11,800 nucleotides of DNA from SLJK01 sp964567295 (GCA_964567295.1 CAZMLU010000048.1:1-11800); one strand, 5' to 3'. Numbered from the stretch's first letter, positions 1-7,347 are shown. Program-made: numbers and translations. The notes: generated from the sequence alone by a model not told the origin.

Positions 1-575
1 TCAAGGGTAGAATACTGGGACAGGTTTTTTCTTCATATATATTGGTAGAAGGTAGAGAAGGGGAGAGCTTTTATTTCTTAGACCAACATGCTGCCCATGA
101 AAGGGTTTTATGGGAACAAATTCAATTAAAAGAGAAAGAGGATGCTGGAGAAAGCCAGGTAACTCTACCTCTTGTCCTGGAATTGCCCCTTTCTCTTGCA
201 GAGGCTATAAGTACTAGAATGGGCCTTCTGAAAGAACTGGGGTTAGAAATGGAGCAATTTGGGAGCCATACTTTTGTCTTGAGGGCTGTCCCATTTGCTT
301 TGCAAGAAATAATTACCTCCGAAGTATTATTGGATATCCTGGAAGAAGTCGGCAGCCAAGATCTTCTAGATAACGAATTTAAAAAACACACCCTGCTCCA
401 ACTGGCTTGTAAAGGAGCTATAAAGGCTAACCAGCGGCTCGCAAAAGACGAGATAGAATCACTTTTGAAGCAGTTGGAGAATTGTAATAACCCCTTTTAC
501 TGCCCCCACGGAAGACCGGTCTTCTTCCAAATTGCTAAAAATGAACTGGAAAAATATTTTAAAAGGCGGTCTTAA
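1..575 (+). CDS. mutL: DNA mismatch repair protein MutL, C-terminal part (5' end outside window)
   Basis: This is the C-terminal dimerisation/endonuclease domain of MutL. The frame is open from base 3, with no true start in the window; the TTG at 42 is internal. The fragment begins with a GQVFSSYILVEG segment typical of the start of this domain. It then carries DQHAAHERVLWE, which fits the metal-binding nicking-endonuclease motif DQHA(X)2E(X)4E. Further on are ACKGAIKANQ and, close to the C-terminus, CPHGRPV, the other two conserved endonuclease-site motifs. By family knowledge this MutL should nick the nascent strand after MutS recognition, as in bacteria that lack MutH. The ATPase half lies upstream of the window. 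The stop is 2 bp before the TTG start of miaA, so the two genes are probably translationally coupled. Confidence 0.96.
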   Translation, partial: KGRILGQVFSSYILVEGREGESFYFLDQHAAHERVLWEQIQLKEKEDAGESQVTLPLVLELPLSLAEAISTRMGLLKELGLEMEQFGSHTFVLRAVPFALQEIITSEVLLDILEEVGSQDLLDNEFKKHTLLQLACKGAIKANQRLAKDEIESLLKQLENCNNPFYCPHGRPVFFQIAKNELEKYFKRRS

Positions 576-577
576 TC

Positions 578-1555
578 TTGACTGGAAAAGCAGCAGGTAT
601 GAATTCTCATCATAAGGAAAACGAAAAAATTTCGCTGTTGGTAATAGTAGGACCAACAGCAGTGGGAAAAACCAAATTATCAATTGAACTCGCACAACTA
701 CTTGGCGGAGAAATCGTTTCTGCTGATTCAGTACAGGTATACCGCTATTTGGATATTGGCTCTGCCAAGCCTTCCTTAAAAGAGAGAAATATCGTTGCGC
801 ACCACATGATCGACATAGTAGAACCTGATGTAAATTTTACCGTTTATGATTACCAAAAAAAAGCTGCTGAAGTTATAAACGACATTCATAAGCGTGGGAT
901 GCTTCCCCTGCTGGTAGGAGGAACAGGGTTATACATAAAAGCCCTCTTGGATCAATATAATTTCAGCGGTGTTAAGGTAAACCCCAGGGTAAGAAGACGC
1001 CTGGAGGAGAAAATAAGGGACAATGGTAACGAACATATGTATGATATACTTCGAAATATTGATCTATCAGCCGCGGAGAAAATTCATCCCAATGACAGCA
1101 AACGCATAACCAGGGCTTTAGAATTTTATTATCAAACGGGAGAGCCTATATCCAGGCAGTGGGAAAGAACGAAAGAAAAAGTTAGCCCGTATGATCCCAC
1201 CATAATTGGTTTAACCATGGAGAGAAATAAACTTTATACTCAAATAGACAAAAGGGTAGAGAAAATGATAGAAAAAGGTTTGCATGAAGAAGTAAAAGAA
1301 CTTCTCAAAAAAGGATACCACAGCGGACTGAAGTCTCTTCAAGCCCTGGGATACAAGCAAATGTTTGAATATCTCCAAGGAAAAAGAAGCTGGGAAGAAG
1401 CAATCGCGCTCTTCAAAAGAGATACCAGACGTTATGCCAAAAGGCAGCTTACTTGGTTTAAGGCTGATCCAAGGGTTTACTGGCTAAAAATTGAACCCGC
1501 AATGGATTTAAAACCACTTTTGGATAATATTTGCATGAGAGTGAAGGGATATTAG
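578..1555 (+). CDS. miaA: tRNA dimethylallyltransferase MiaA
   Basis: MiaA transfers a dimethylallyl group to N6 of A37 in tRNAs that read UNN codons. The 325-residue product shows the P-loop GPTAVGKT (residues 25-32), DSVQVY (the family DSxQVY motif with its catalytic Asp at 50), GSAKPS, HHMIDI, GGTGLYIKALL (114-124) and ALGYKQM. The length is normal for the family. Two starts are possible: TTG at 578, with AGGCGG eight bases upstream inside the end of mutL, or ATG at 599, with the weaker GGAAAAG upstream. The seven extra residues are not conserved, so the start is uncertain. It lies between mutL and hfq, the usual miaA-hfq arrangement, and no terminator separates it from hfq. Confidence 0.96.
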   Translation: MTGKAAGMNSHHKENEKISLLVIVGPTAVGKTKLSIELAQLLGGEIVSADSVQVYRYLDIGSAKPSLKERNIVAHHMIDIVEPDVNFTVYDYQKKAAEVINDIHKRGMLPLLVGGTGLYIKALLDQYNFSGVKVNPRVRRRLEEKIRDNGNEHMYDILRNIDLSAAEKIHPNDSKRITRALEFYYQTGEPISRQWERTKEKVSPYDPTIIGLTMERNKLYTQIDKRVEKMIEKGLHEEVKELLKKGYHSGLKSLQALGYKQMFEYLQGKRSWEEAIALFKRDTRRYAKRQLTWFKADPRVYWLKIEPAMDLKPLLDNICMRVKGY

Positions 1556-1601
1556 CCGTTTATACCGAATAGTCTAGTTAAAGATAAAGGAGGGGTTACA
1601 T

Positions 1602-1859
1602 ATGCCAAAAGGCCCATTCAATTTACAAGACACGTTTTTAAACCAGATCCGTAAAGATAACATGCAGAGCACCATTTTTTTAGTGAACGGATACCAGATT
1701 AAAGGCAATATACGCAGCTTCGATAACTTTACCATACTCCTTGACGTTGAAGGAAAGCAGCAGCTTGTTTATAAACATGCTGTTTCAACTATAATTCCTT
1801 TTCGTAATTTATCAATAAATCTTGTTCCACCAGAAACAACAGAAAATGAACCGGGATAG
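1602..1859 (+). CDS. hfq: RNA chaperone Hfq
   Basis: Hfq is a hexameric Sm-like protein that binds U-rich and A-rich RNA and promotes sRNA-mRNA pairing. The 85-residue product has the N-terminal NLQDTFLNQIRK helix with the conserved Gln-Asp pair (Q9, D10). It has an Sm1 strand block (FLVNGYQIKG, SFDNF) and the Sm2 signature VYKHAVSTI (residues 56-64), whose Tyr-Lys-His lines the proximal U-binding pore. The lateral rim has only Arg-Lys (17-18), as in Gram-positive Hfq, rather than the Arg-rich patch of E. coli. The C-terminal tail is short. The start is fixed by a strong AAAGGAGGGG site at 1586-1595. It sits 46 bp after miaA and before hflX, the standard miaA-hfq-hflX order. Confidence 0.96.
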   Translation: MPKGPFNLQDTFLNQIRKDNMQSTIFLVNGYQIKGNIRSFDNFTILLDVEGKQQLVYKHAVSTIIPFRNLSINLVPPETTENEPG

Positions 1860-1893
1860 AACCTTTTAATAAAAAAGTTGATATCATGTGAGC

Positions 1894-1909
1894 GAGGTGA
1901 ACTTATATT
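1894..1909 (+). promoter_or_regulatory. Shine-Dalgarno site that points to an ATT start for hflX
   Basis: GAGGTGA (1894-1900) is the only good ribosome-binding site before hflX. It lies six bases before ATT at 1907-1909, which is in frame with hflX. The first ordinary start codon in that frame, GTG at 1928, has only a weak ACTGAGA before it and is 27 bases from the good site. An ATT start would add seven residues (M/I-TKITEK). In B. subtilis-type HflX proteins the sequence around Lys-Val-Ile-Leu-Val is not the first residue, which supports the longer form. ATT initiation is rare but known, for example in infC. Initiation at ATT here is inferred. Confidence 0.5.
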
Positions 1910-1927
1910 ACAAAAATCACTGAGAAA

Positions 1928-3181
1928 GTGATTATAATCGACCTGCAAATTCAAGGAGAAGATTACTCCTCATCTTCATTGGAAGAAATCAAGCTACTGG
2001 TAGAAACTGCAGGTGGAAAAGTGATTGCCCGGGTCCAGCAAAAAAGGGAGAAAATTGATCCTGCCCATTATATCGGTAAAGGAAAGGCACTTGAAATAGA
2101 AGCGGCAAGAGACGAAATGGCTGCCGATCTAATTGTCGTCAACGGGGAATTATCACCTACACAGCTTAGGAACCTGGAAAGCCTGATAGATGGAAAGATA
2201 ATCGACCGCACCGCCCTGATATTGGATATATTCGCTCGGAGAGCCCTTTCTCGCCAAGGAAAACTACAGGTTGAACTGGCCCAATTAAACTATCTTCTAC
2301 CGCGCTTAACCGGACGAGGCGCCCAGCTCTCACGCTTGGGAGGAGGTATCGGCACCCGGGGACCGGGAGAGACACAGTTGGAAATCGATAGAAGGCGCAT
2401 AAAAAGAAAAATCTCTTCCATAAAAATGGAAATTGATGAAATAAAAAAACATAGGAAACTACATCGCGAAAGTCGCAGGGATAAGGGGTATCTATTGGTA
2501 GCTCTTGCAGGTTATACTAACGCCGGTAAATCAACCCTCTTAAATGCTCTTACTGATTCACAGGTTTTTACTGAAGATAAATTATTTGCAACCCTGGATA
2601 CTACTGTTAGAGAATTGCCCCTGGAAAACGGTGAAAAAATTTTATTAACCGATACCGTAGGATTTATTAAAGATTTACCTCCTCAACTAATTGAAGCCTT
2701 CAGCGCCACACTGGAAGAACTTCAAGAAGCAGACCTGCTTTTGCATGTTGTAGACATAACCAGTCCCGAACTTGATAACCTCACATCTGCTGTAAACGAA
2801 ATTCTATCAAAATTAGATATTAGCGAAAAACAGCAGATAACCGTTTTTAATAAAACTGACACACTGCCTCGAGAAGAATTTTCAGCACTCAAGCAAAAAC
2901 TAAGTCGGGAATATCCCTCTTCTGTATTTATATCTGCAGAAAATGAATACGGTATAAACGAACTACAAGAGAAAATCAAAAATAAACTCAGCCATAATGA
3001 ATTATTTATGACATTGTATATTCCTTATGACAAGTGGCCCTCTTTTCATCACCTTCACGAAAAAACCAGGGTTATAAAAGTAGAATACCTTGAGCATTAC
3101 GTGCGAGTAGATACAGAGGTAAAAGAAAAGTACGCCAGGGAATTAGCTTCTTTTCAGAAAAAACCACAGAAAAGGGCCTAA
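1928..3181 (+). CDS. hflX: GTPase HflX
   Basis: HflX is a ribosome-binding GTPase of the Obg-HflX group that can split stalled or stress-inactivated ribosomes. The protein is 417 residues from GTG 1928 (424 if it starts at ATT 1907). The N-terminal HflX domain has QQKREKIDPAHYIGKGK and the glycine-rich LTGRGAQLSRLGGGIGTRGP (residues 128-147), followed by ETQLEIDRRR. A coiled linker leads to the G domain: G1 GYTNAGKS (195-202), the G2 region around LFATLDTTV, G3 DTVG (242-245), G4 NKTD (308-311) and G5 SAE (336-338). A short C-terminal domain follows. All nucleotide-binding motifs are intact. It lies 68 bp after hfq and 21 bp before the PLP enzyme, a conserved Firmicutes order. Confidence 0.95.
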   Translation: MIIIDLQIQGEDYSSSSLEEIKLLVETAGGKVIARVQQKREKIDPAHYIGKGKALEIEAARDEMAADLIVVNGELSPTQLRNLESLIDGKIIDRTALILDIFARRALSRQGKLQVELAQLNYLLPRLTGRGAQLSRLGGGIGTRGPGETQLEIDRRRIKRKISSIKMEIDEIKKHRKLHRESRRDKGYLLVALAGYTNAGKSTLLNALTDSQVFTEDKLFATLDTTVRELPLENGEKILLTDTVGFIKDLPPQLIEAFSATLEELQEADLLLHVVDITSPELDNLTSAVNEILSKLDISEKQQITVFNKTDTLPREEFSALKQKLSREYPSSVFISAENEYGINELQEKIKNKLSHNELFMTLYIPYDKWPSFHHLHEKTRVIKVEYLEHYVRVDTEVKEKYARELASFQKKPQKRA

Positions 3182-3202
3182 ACAATAAAGGAGCTTAGTA
3201 TT

Positions 3203-4504
3203 ATGGCAGAGTGGTGGCAGCTACTAGAAATTAGTCCTGTTATTGTGAAAATGATTTCGGAAGCAGAAAAAAACACTGTCGACATACAGCATGCCTTAAA
3301 TGAGAATACACTTTTCAACCAAGCCAAGGTCTTAAATGCATTCCGGGAAGAAAAAATCTCCGATGACCACTTTAACTCCTCAGAAGGCTATGGCTACGGT
3401 GACGAGGGAAGAGAGAAACTCGAAGCACTTTTTGCAAGGGTCTTTCGAGGCGAGAAGGCACTGGTTAGGCCACATTTTGTTTCGGGAACCCATACCCTAT
3501 ATACCTGCTTGAGAGGTCTATTACGTCCAGGGGATCGCCTCGTATCAGTAACAGGGGAGCCTTATGATACCCTTTCCCGGGCCTTAAGAGGAGAAAAAGC
3601 CCCGAAAAAAGAAAAAACCCCTCCTGCTTTAATCGAGAGCGGGGAGGGGGCGCTTGCAGAATGGAATATTACTTTCCAATGCCTGCAGGAAAAAGACTTT
3701 CTAGACCCCGAGAAAGAAATTGAAGTAAATAAAATATTGCAAGAGCCTACCAGGGTAGTATATATTCAGCGTTCCAGGGGATATAATTATTATCGAAAAG
3801 CATTGACTATAGAAGAGATGACCGAACTCATCGCAAAAATCCGCGCTATAAACCCCCAGGCAGTAATAATGGTTGATAATTGTTACGGAGAATTTGTTGA
3901 AAAAAAGGAACCTTTAGAAGCGGGGGCCGATATAATCGCGGGGTCCCTTATAAAAAACCCGGGCGGAAGCCTTGCCCCTACAGGCGGTTACGTGGCAGGG
4001 AAAGCAGATCTAATATCTATCATCAGCAGTGCTGCTTCTGCTCCCGGATTAGGTCAAGATATAGGAGCATTTGTCCATAATAAAAGACCCTATTTCCAGG
4101 GCCTTTTTCATGCGCCTCACCTTGTGGGGGAGGCACTTAAAGGAGCAGTGCTTATTGCTGCTTCTCTTAGAACAGCCGGATATGAAGTAGACCCTGCCGC
4201 AGATGAGAGAAGGGGGGACATAGTGCAGGCAGTCCGCCTAAAAAACTGGGAAGAATTAGAAATTTTTTGCCGTGCTGTCCAAAGTTTTTCACCGATAAAC
4301 TCATATGTCACACCTGTTCCCGGAGTAACAGCTGGTTACAAAGATCCCATCCTTATGGCCGCGGGAACCTTCGTGCAGGGTTCCTCTAGCGAATTCAGTG
4401 CTGATGGTCCTTTGCGTGAACCATGGGCAGTGTATATCCAAGGAGGCGTCAGCTACCAACACGTTTTACTGGGATTATCCGCTATTTTACGAGACATTCT
4501 ATAG
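3203..4504 (+). CDS. PLP-dependent 'aluminum resistance' / methionine gamma-lyase-family protein
   Basis: This 433-residue protein belongs to the aluminium-resistance family of fold-type I PLP enzymes, called YnbB in B. subtilis, where it also follows hflX. The name is historical and the true substrate is unclear; a cystathionine or methionine lyase-like reaction is only inferred from the fold. Visible motifs are GYGYGDEGRE (residues 62-71), the cofactor phosphate loop VSGTHTLYTCLRG (93-105), the PLP-ring Asp in MVDNCYGEF (Asp 225), and SLIKNPGG with the Schiff-base Lys 251. An apparent insertion rich in Lys, Pro and Glu (about residues 131-147) lies after the YDTL segment. AAAGGAG at 3187-3193 supports the ATG start. 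The TAG stop directly abuts the stop of the convergent lexA gene. Confidence 0.9.
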   Translation: MAEWWQLLEISPVIVKMISEAEKNTVDIQHALNENTLFNQAKVLNAFREEKISDDHFNSSEGYGYGDEGREKLEALFARVFRGEKALVRPHFVSGTHTLYTCLRGLLRPGDRLVSVTGEPYDTLSRALRGEKAPKKEKTPPALIESGEGALAEWNITFQCLQEKDFLDPEKEIEVNKILQEPTRVVYIQRSRGYNYYRKALTIEEMTELIAKIRAINPQAVIMVDNCYGEFVEKKEPLEAGADIIAGSLIKNPGGSLAPTGGYVAGKADLISIISSAASAPGLGQDIGAFVHNKRPYFQGLFHAPHLVGEALKGAVLIAASLRTAGYEVDPAADERRGDIVQAVRLKNWEELEIFCRAVQSFSPINSYVTPVPGVTAGYKDPILMAAGTFVQGSSSEFSADGPLREPWAVYIQGGVSYQHVLLGLSAILRDIL

Positions 4505-5071
4505 CTACTCAAAAGAACGCAATAGACCTATTACCTTACCCAGGATTTGAAATTGGCCCGTTTCCTGAAAATACTTTTTAATTATAACTTCTCCCTTATC
4601 AATAAGAGCTAATATCATTTCACCGTTTTCAGCAGTTGATTGCTGTCTAATAATGATCAGATCGTTTTGTAAAATGCCAACTCCGTTCATTTCGTCTCCT
4701 TTGACACGGATCACATAAACTTTCTCGCCTTCGGCATAATTTTCCGGTAAAACAATGTAGCTTTCAATATTTTCTTCTGACAGGATAGGTTTATTAGCTG
4801 CAACTTGGCTCACCAGTGGAACTAAACGGGGCTTTTTCTTCTGCTCAATCTTTTGCGAAGGCTCCAGTAATTCTAAGGCCCGAGGTTTAGCGGGATCTCT
4901 TTTAAGATACCCTTTTCGCTCCAGTGCTCTTAAGTGTGAATGTACGGTGGAGCTGGAGCCAACATTCATTTTTTGGCATATCTCTCTCACAGAAGGCGGA
5001 TAATTTCTGTTAACAACCTCTTCTCTGATAAAATCAAGAATCTTCTTTTGCTTGTCAGTTAAACTTTTCAT
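4505..5071 (-). CDS. lexA: LexA-family SOS repressor with altered self-cleavage site
   Basis: The 188-residue protein has a full LexA layout. It has an N-terminal winged helix with LTDKQKKILDFI, PPSVREIC and the recognition segment STVHSHLRALERKGYLKRDP (41-60), a linker, and a C-terminal S24-type domain. In normal LexA this domain cuts the protein at Ala-Gly (VAAGxPI) with a Ser in GDSM and a Lys in the ATVKRF segment. Here the site reads VAANKPI (Ala 92-Asn 93) and the Ser position reads GDEM (Glu 127); both codons were re-read on the minus strand as AAT and GAA. The Lys (165) is kept. DNA binding is therefore probably intact but RecA-stimulated self-cleavage should fail. RBS AAGGTGG lies ten bases before the ATG. 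It is downstream of leuA on the same strand, with its own promoter and SOS box. Confidence 0.92.
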   Translation of the reverse strand: MKSLTDKQKKILDFIREEVVNRNYPPSVREICQKMNVGSSSTVHSHLRALERKGYLKRDPAKPRALELLEPSQKIEQKKKPRLVPLVSQVAANKPILSEENIESYIVLPENYAEGEKVYVIRVKGDEMNGVGILQNDLIIIRQQSTAENGEMILALIDKGEVIIKKYFQETGQFQILGKVIGLLRSFE

Positions 5072-5100
5072 AACGAATCATCCACCTTCATTTTTTTAAT

Positions 5101-5140
5101 ATTATAACACAACTTTAGCCTACCTCCAAACATCGGTTCG
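5101..5140 (-). promoter_or_regulatory. lexA promoter with overlapping SOS box (LexA operator)
   Basis: On the minus strand there is a perfect -10, TATAAT (5101-5106), a 17-base spacer, and a partial -35, TTGGAG (5124-5129). Overlapping the -35 is CGAACCGATGTTTG (5127-5140), which matches the Gram-positive SOS box CGAACRNRYGTTYG at 13 of 14 positions. A repressor bound there would block RNA polymerase, so lexA probably regulates itself. No intrinsic terminator was seen between leuA and this promoter, so some read-through from leuA is possible. Confidence 0.85.
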
Positions 5141-5173
5141 CAGAAATGTTAGCCTGTTGATATTTCTTGGCTG

Positions 5174-6703
5174 TTATTCCTTATGGTTATTGTTGAGAGA
5201 AATCATGCGAATATGCTTGTTAATGCTGTCCAAATAGGCTTTAACGCTGGCCTCTACAATATCAGTGCTTACACCGCGGCCAATAAGTGTTTTATCTTTG
5301 TACGTTACTTTGATGGATACTTCCCCTAAAGCATCCATTCCCTTAGTGACGGCTCCCAGGTTATAGTTTTCTAAACGGGTATTAAGGCCGGTGATCTTAT
5401 CTATAGCTTTATAAGCGGCGTCTATAGGTCCCGCTCCTGAGGCAACCTCTTCGAAACTTTGCTCGCCTTTATAGAGCCTTACCACGGCAGCAGGAATGGT
5501 CCTGGTCCCGCTGACAGTCTGGACATATTCCAATTCATAGGTAGGCTCCGTATAAGAAACATCCACGAGCAAAGCCTCTATATCTTCATTATAAACTTCT
5601 TTCTTTTTATCAGCCAGTTCCTTGAAACGCTGGAAAAAACACTCAAATTCTTCTTCAGACAGTTCAAAGTTCATTGCTTCCATCTGGTGGCGCACTGCAT
5701 GTCTACCGGAGCGAGCGGTTAGAACCATCTGCCCGGCCTGGCCGCCTATTAATTCTGCGTTAATAATTTCGTAAGTTTCTTTATCCTTAAGCACCCCGTC
5801 CTGGTGAATACCGGATGAATGAGCAAAAGCATTTATCCCTATTACAGCTTTATTCACAGGAATTGGGATGCCGGTTAGCTTACTTACCAGGCGGCTGGTG
5901 CGATAGATTTCGTTTAACTTGACTTCCGTATCATATGGAAACCCGTCTTTCCTGATGGTCATTGCCGTTACTATTTCTTCCAGGGCGGCATTGCCTGCCC
6001 TTTCGCCAATACCATTAATGTTACATTCTATCTGTCTTGCCCCGTATTTAACTGCTTCCAAGGAATTGCTCACCGCAAGACCCAAGTCATTGTGGCAGTG
6101 GACGCTAATTACAGCTTTATCAATATTAGGAACATTATGCATGATTTTCTGTATCAACCTGCCAAAATCATCAGGAACTGCATACCCTACAGTATCGGGA
6201 ATATTTACTACGGTAGCTCCTGCGTCAATAACTGCCTCCACGACTTTTAAAATATAATCCTCACGAGCCCTGGTTGCATCCTCTAAGGAGTATTCCACAT
6301 CGTTGGTAAAGCTCTTGGCGTATTTTACAGCCTGTATAGCTTCCTGGAGGCACGCTTCTGGACCTCTGCGCAACTTTTTCTCCATGTGGATATCAGAGGC
6401 TGCCAGAAAAACATGGATACGCGGTTTTTCAGCTTCTCTTATAGAATCCCAAGCACAGTCGATATCTTCTTTCACCGTCCTGGCCAGGGCGGTAATCACC
6501 GGGCCCTTAATTTCCCGTGAAATTCCCTGCACCGCTCGAAGATCTCCACTCGAGGATATGGGAAAACCTGCCTCGATAACATCTACATTTAATCGGGCTA
6601 GCTGTCGGGCAATCTCCAATTTTTCCTGGGCGTTAAGTTTTGCCCCAGGGGTTTGCTCGCCATCTCTCAGTGTACTGTCAAAAATCATAACTCTTTCGCT
6701 CAT
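5174..6703 (-). CDS. leuA: 2-isopropylmalate synthase LeuA
   Basis: LeuA condenses acetyl-CoA with 2-oxoisovalerate, the first committed step of leucine synthesis. The 509-residue product starts MSERVMIF and shows the HMGL-like TIM-barrel signature DSTLRDGEQT (residues 9-18, with catalytic Arg 13 and metal-ligand Asp 14). It also has VEAGFP-like IEAGFP, the metal ligands HCHND (His 202, His 204), and NGIGERAGN ending in Asn 238. The spacing agrees with known bacterial LeuA. The C-terminal third (from about residue 390) is the regulatory domain expected to bind leucine for feedback inhibition. The open frame extends three codons upstream to a GTG at 6712, but GAGGTGG at 6709-6715 is placed five bases before the ATG at 6703, which decides the start. 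A leucine T-box precedes it. No other leu genes are next to it in this window. Confidence 0.96.
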   Translation of the reverse strand: MSERVMIFDSTLRDGEQTPGAKLNAQEKLEIARQLARLNVDVIEAGFPISSSGDLRAVQGISREIKGPVITALARTVKEDIDCAWDSIREAEKPRIHVFLAASDIHMEKKLRRGPEACLQEAIQAVKYAKSFTNDVEYSLEDATRAREDYILKVVEAVIDAGATVVNIPDTVGYAVPDDFGRLIQKIMHNVPNIDKAVISVHCHNDLGLAVSNSLEAVKYGARQIECNINGIGERAGNAALEEIVTAMTIRKDGFPYDTEVKLNEIYRTSRLVSKLTGIPIPVNKAVIGINAFAHSSGIHQDGVLKDKETYEIINAELIGGQAGQMVLTARSGRHAVRHQMEAMNFELSEEEFECFFQRFKELADKKKEVYNEDIEALLVDVSYTEPTYELEYVQTVSGTRTIPAAVVRLYKGEQSFEEVASGAGPIDAAYKAIDKITGLNTRLENYNLGAVTKGMDALGEVSIKVTYKDKTLIGRGVSTDIVEASVKAYLDSINKHIRMISLNNNHKE

Positions 6704-6732
6704 TACAACCACCTCATCGTAAAATTGTCAAT

Positions 6733-6779
6733 AAAAAAACCTCTCGCCAAAATAGATTTAAAAAATAGAGACGAAAGGT
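6733..6779 (-). terminator. T-box-controlled intrinsic terminator before leuA
   Basis: On the minus strand, ACCTTTCGTC (6770-6779) pairs with GGCGAGAGGT (6739-6748) in a ten-base-pair stem with two G-U pairs, followed directly by seven T residues (6733-6739, the first shared with the stem). This is the terminator that the T-box antiterminator competes with. It ends about 17 bases before the leuA ribosome-binding site. Confidence 0.88.
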
Positions 6780-7018
6780 ATGCCCTCCGCGGTACCACTC
6801 TACTTAGCAGATTAGCCTGCTCGCTCAAGTGTTCTTCATTTAACGGTAAAGCACCGTCTAGGCTTACTTTCCATACTTAATACCATGAAATTTCAGCCCG
6901 CTGCTCACAGGTGAGTTTCGGAACAAAGAAGGGGCTGCTCTTTCAGCGGAGTGGCAGCTCTCTGTACAATTCTTTTTAGTTCTTACTGATCCTGCTCATA
7001 GCCTTTAAAGTATTCAAT
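6733..7018 (-). promoter_or_regulatory. Leucine T-box riboswitch leader of leuA
   Basis: The leader carries AGAGTGGTACCGCGGA (6786-6801, minus strand), the T-box that pairs with the NCCA end of uncharged tRNA. Upstream are stem I elements: an AGTA S-turn stretch (GATCAGTAAGAAC), an AGAGAGCTGC / GCTGAAAGAGCAGC distal stem, and GAAACTCACC, where CTC (6913-6915) fits a Leu specifier codon followed by a purine. A stem-III-like hairpin (ACGGT GCTTT ACCGT) lies at 6842-6856, and the terminator follows. By T-box logic, uncharged tRNA-Leu stabilises the antiterminator and turns leuA on. The specifier assignment agrees with the gene downstream. The outer 5' limit is approximate. Confidence 0.92.
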
Positions 7019-7022
7019 TGAG

Positions 7023-7054
7023 ATTATATTATACATTATTTCTTTTTCTGTCAA
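7023..7054 (-). promoter_or_regulatory. Promoter of the T-box/leuA transcript
   Basis: The minus strand has a perfect -35, TTGACA (7049-7054), and two overlapping perfect -10 hexamers, TATAAT at 7028-7033 and 7023-7028. Spacers would be 15 or 20 bases, neither ideal, so which -10 is used is not clear. The position just ahead of stem I fits the T-box leader start. Confidence 0.7.
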
Positions 7055-7097
7055 CCCCTTTGAAAACATTTAATGCTTTATACATATTTGAATGGAG

Positions 7098-7128
7098 CCC
7101 CAAAAACCTTCTTGGAATATTTTTGGGG
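7098..7128. repeat. Perfect 9-bp inverted repeat (hairpin)
   Basis: CCCCAAAAA (7098-7106) and TTTTTGGGG (7120-7128) are exact reverse complements with a 13-base loop. No T-run follows on either strand, so it is not a standard intrinsic terminator. It lies upstream of the leuA promoter. Confidence 0.75.
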
Positions 7129-7322
7129 AGGCGAGGGGAGGTTAGAAGTAAATAGAAGCTTTTGAAATAACGTCCTATAATATATATTATGTTAACTTAA
7201 AAGAAGAGGTACAAATAGAACCCTTGAATAGTGGCTTCCAAATAGTTTGCCGTTCTTTTTATCATTTTTTTTCCAAATTCTCTGATGGCCATTTATTCAA
7301 CCAATTAGACCATTTCTAATCC

Positions 7323-7347
7323 TTTTTGTTTGGATGCTAAACAAAAA
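7323..7347. repeat. Perfect 9-bp inverted repeat with 7-base loop
   Basis: TTTTTGTTT (7323-7331) and AAACAAAAA (7339-7347) are exact reverse complements around the loop GGATGCT. The stem is nearly all A-T, so RNA stability is low. It could be a protein-binding site, a relic, or chance in AT-rich DNA. Confidence 0.6.

Noticed and set aside
5459..6880. Several plus-strand frames across leuA and its leader.
   Set aside because: They are antisense shadows of leuA and the T-box, without start signals or protein motifs.
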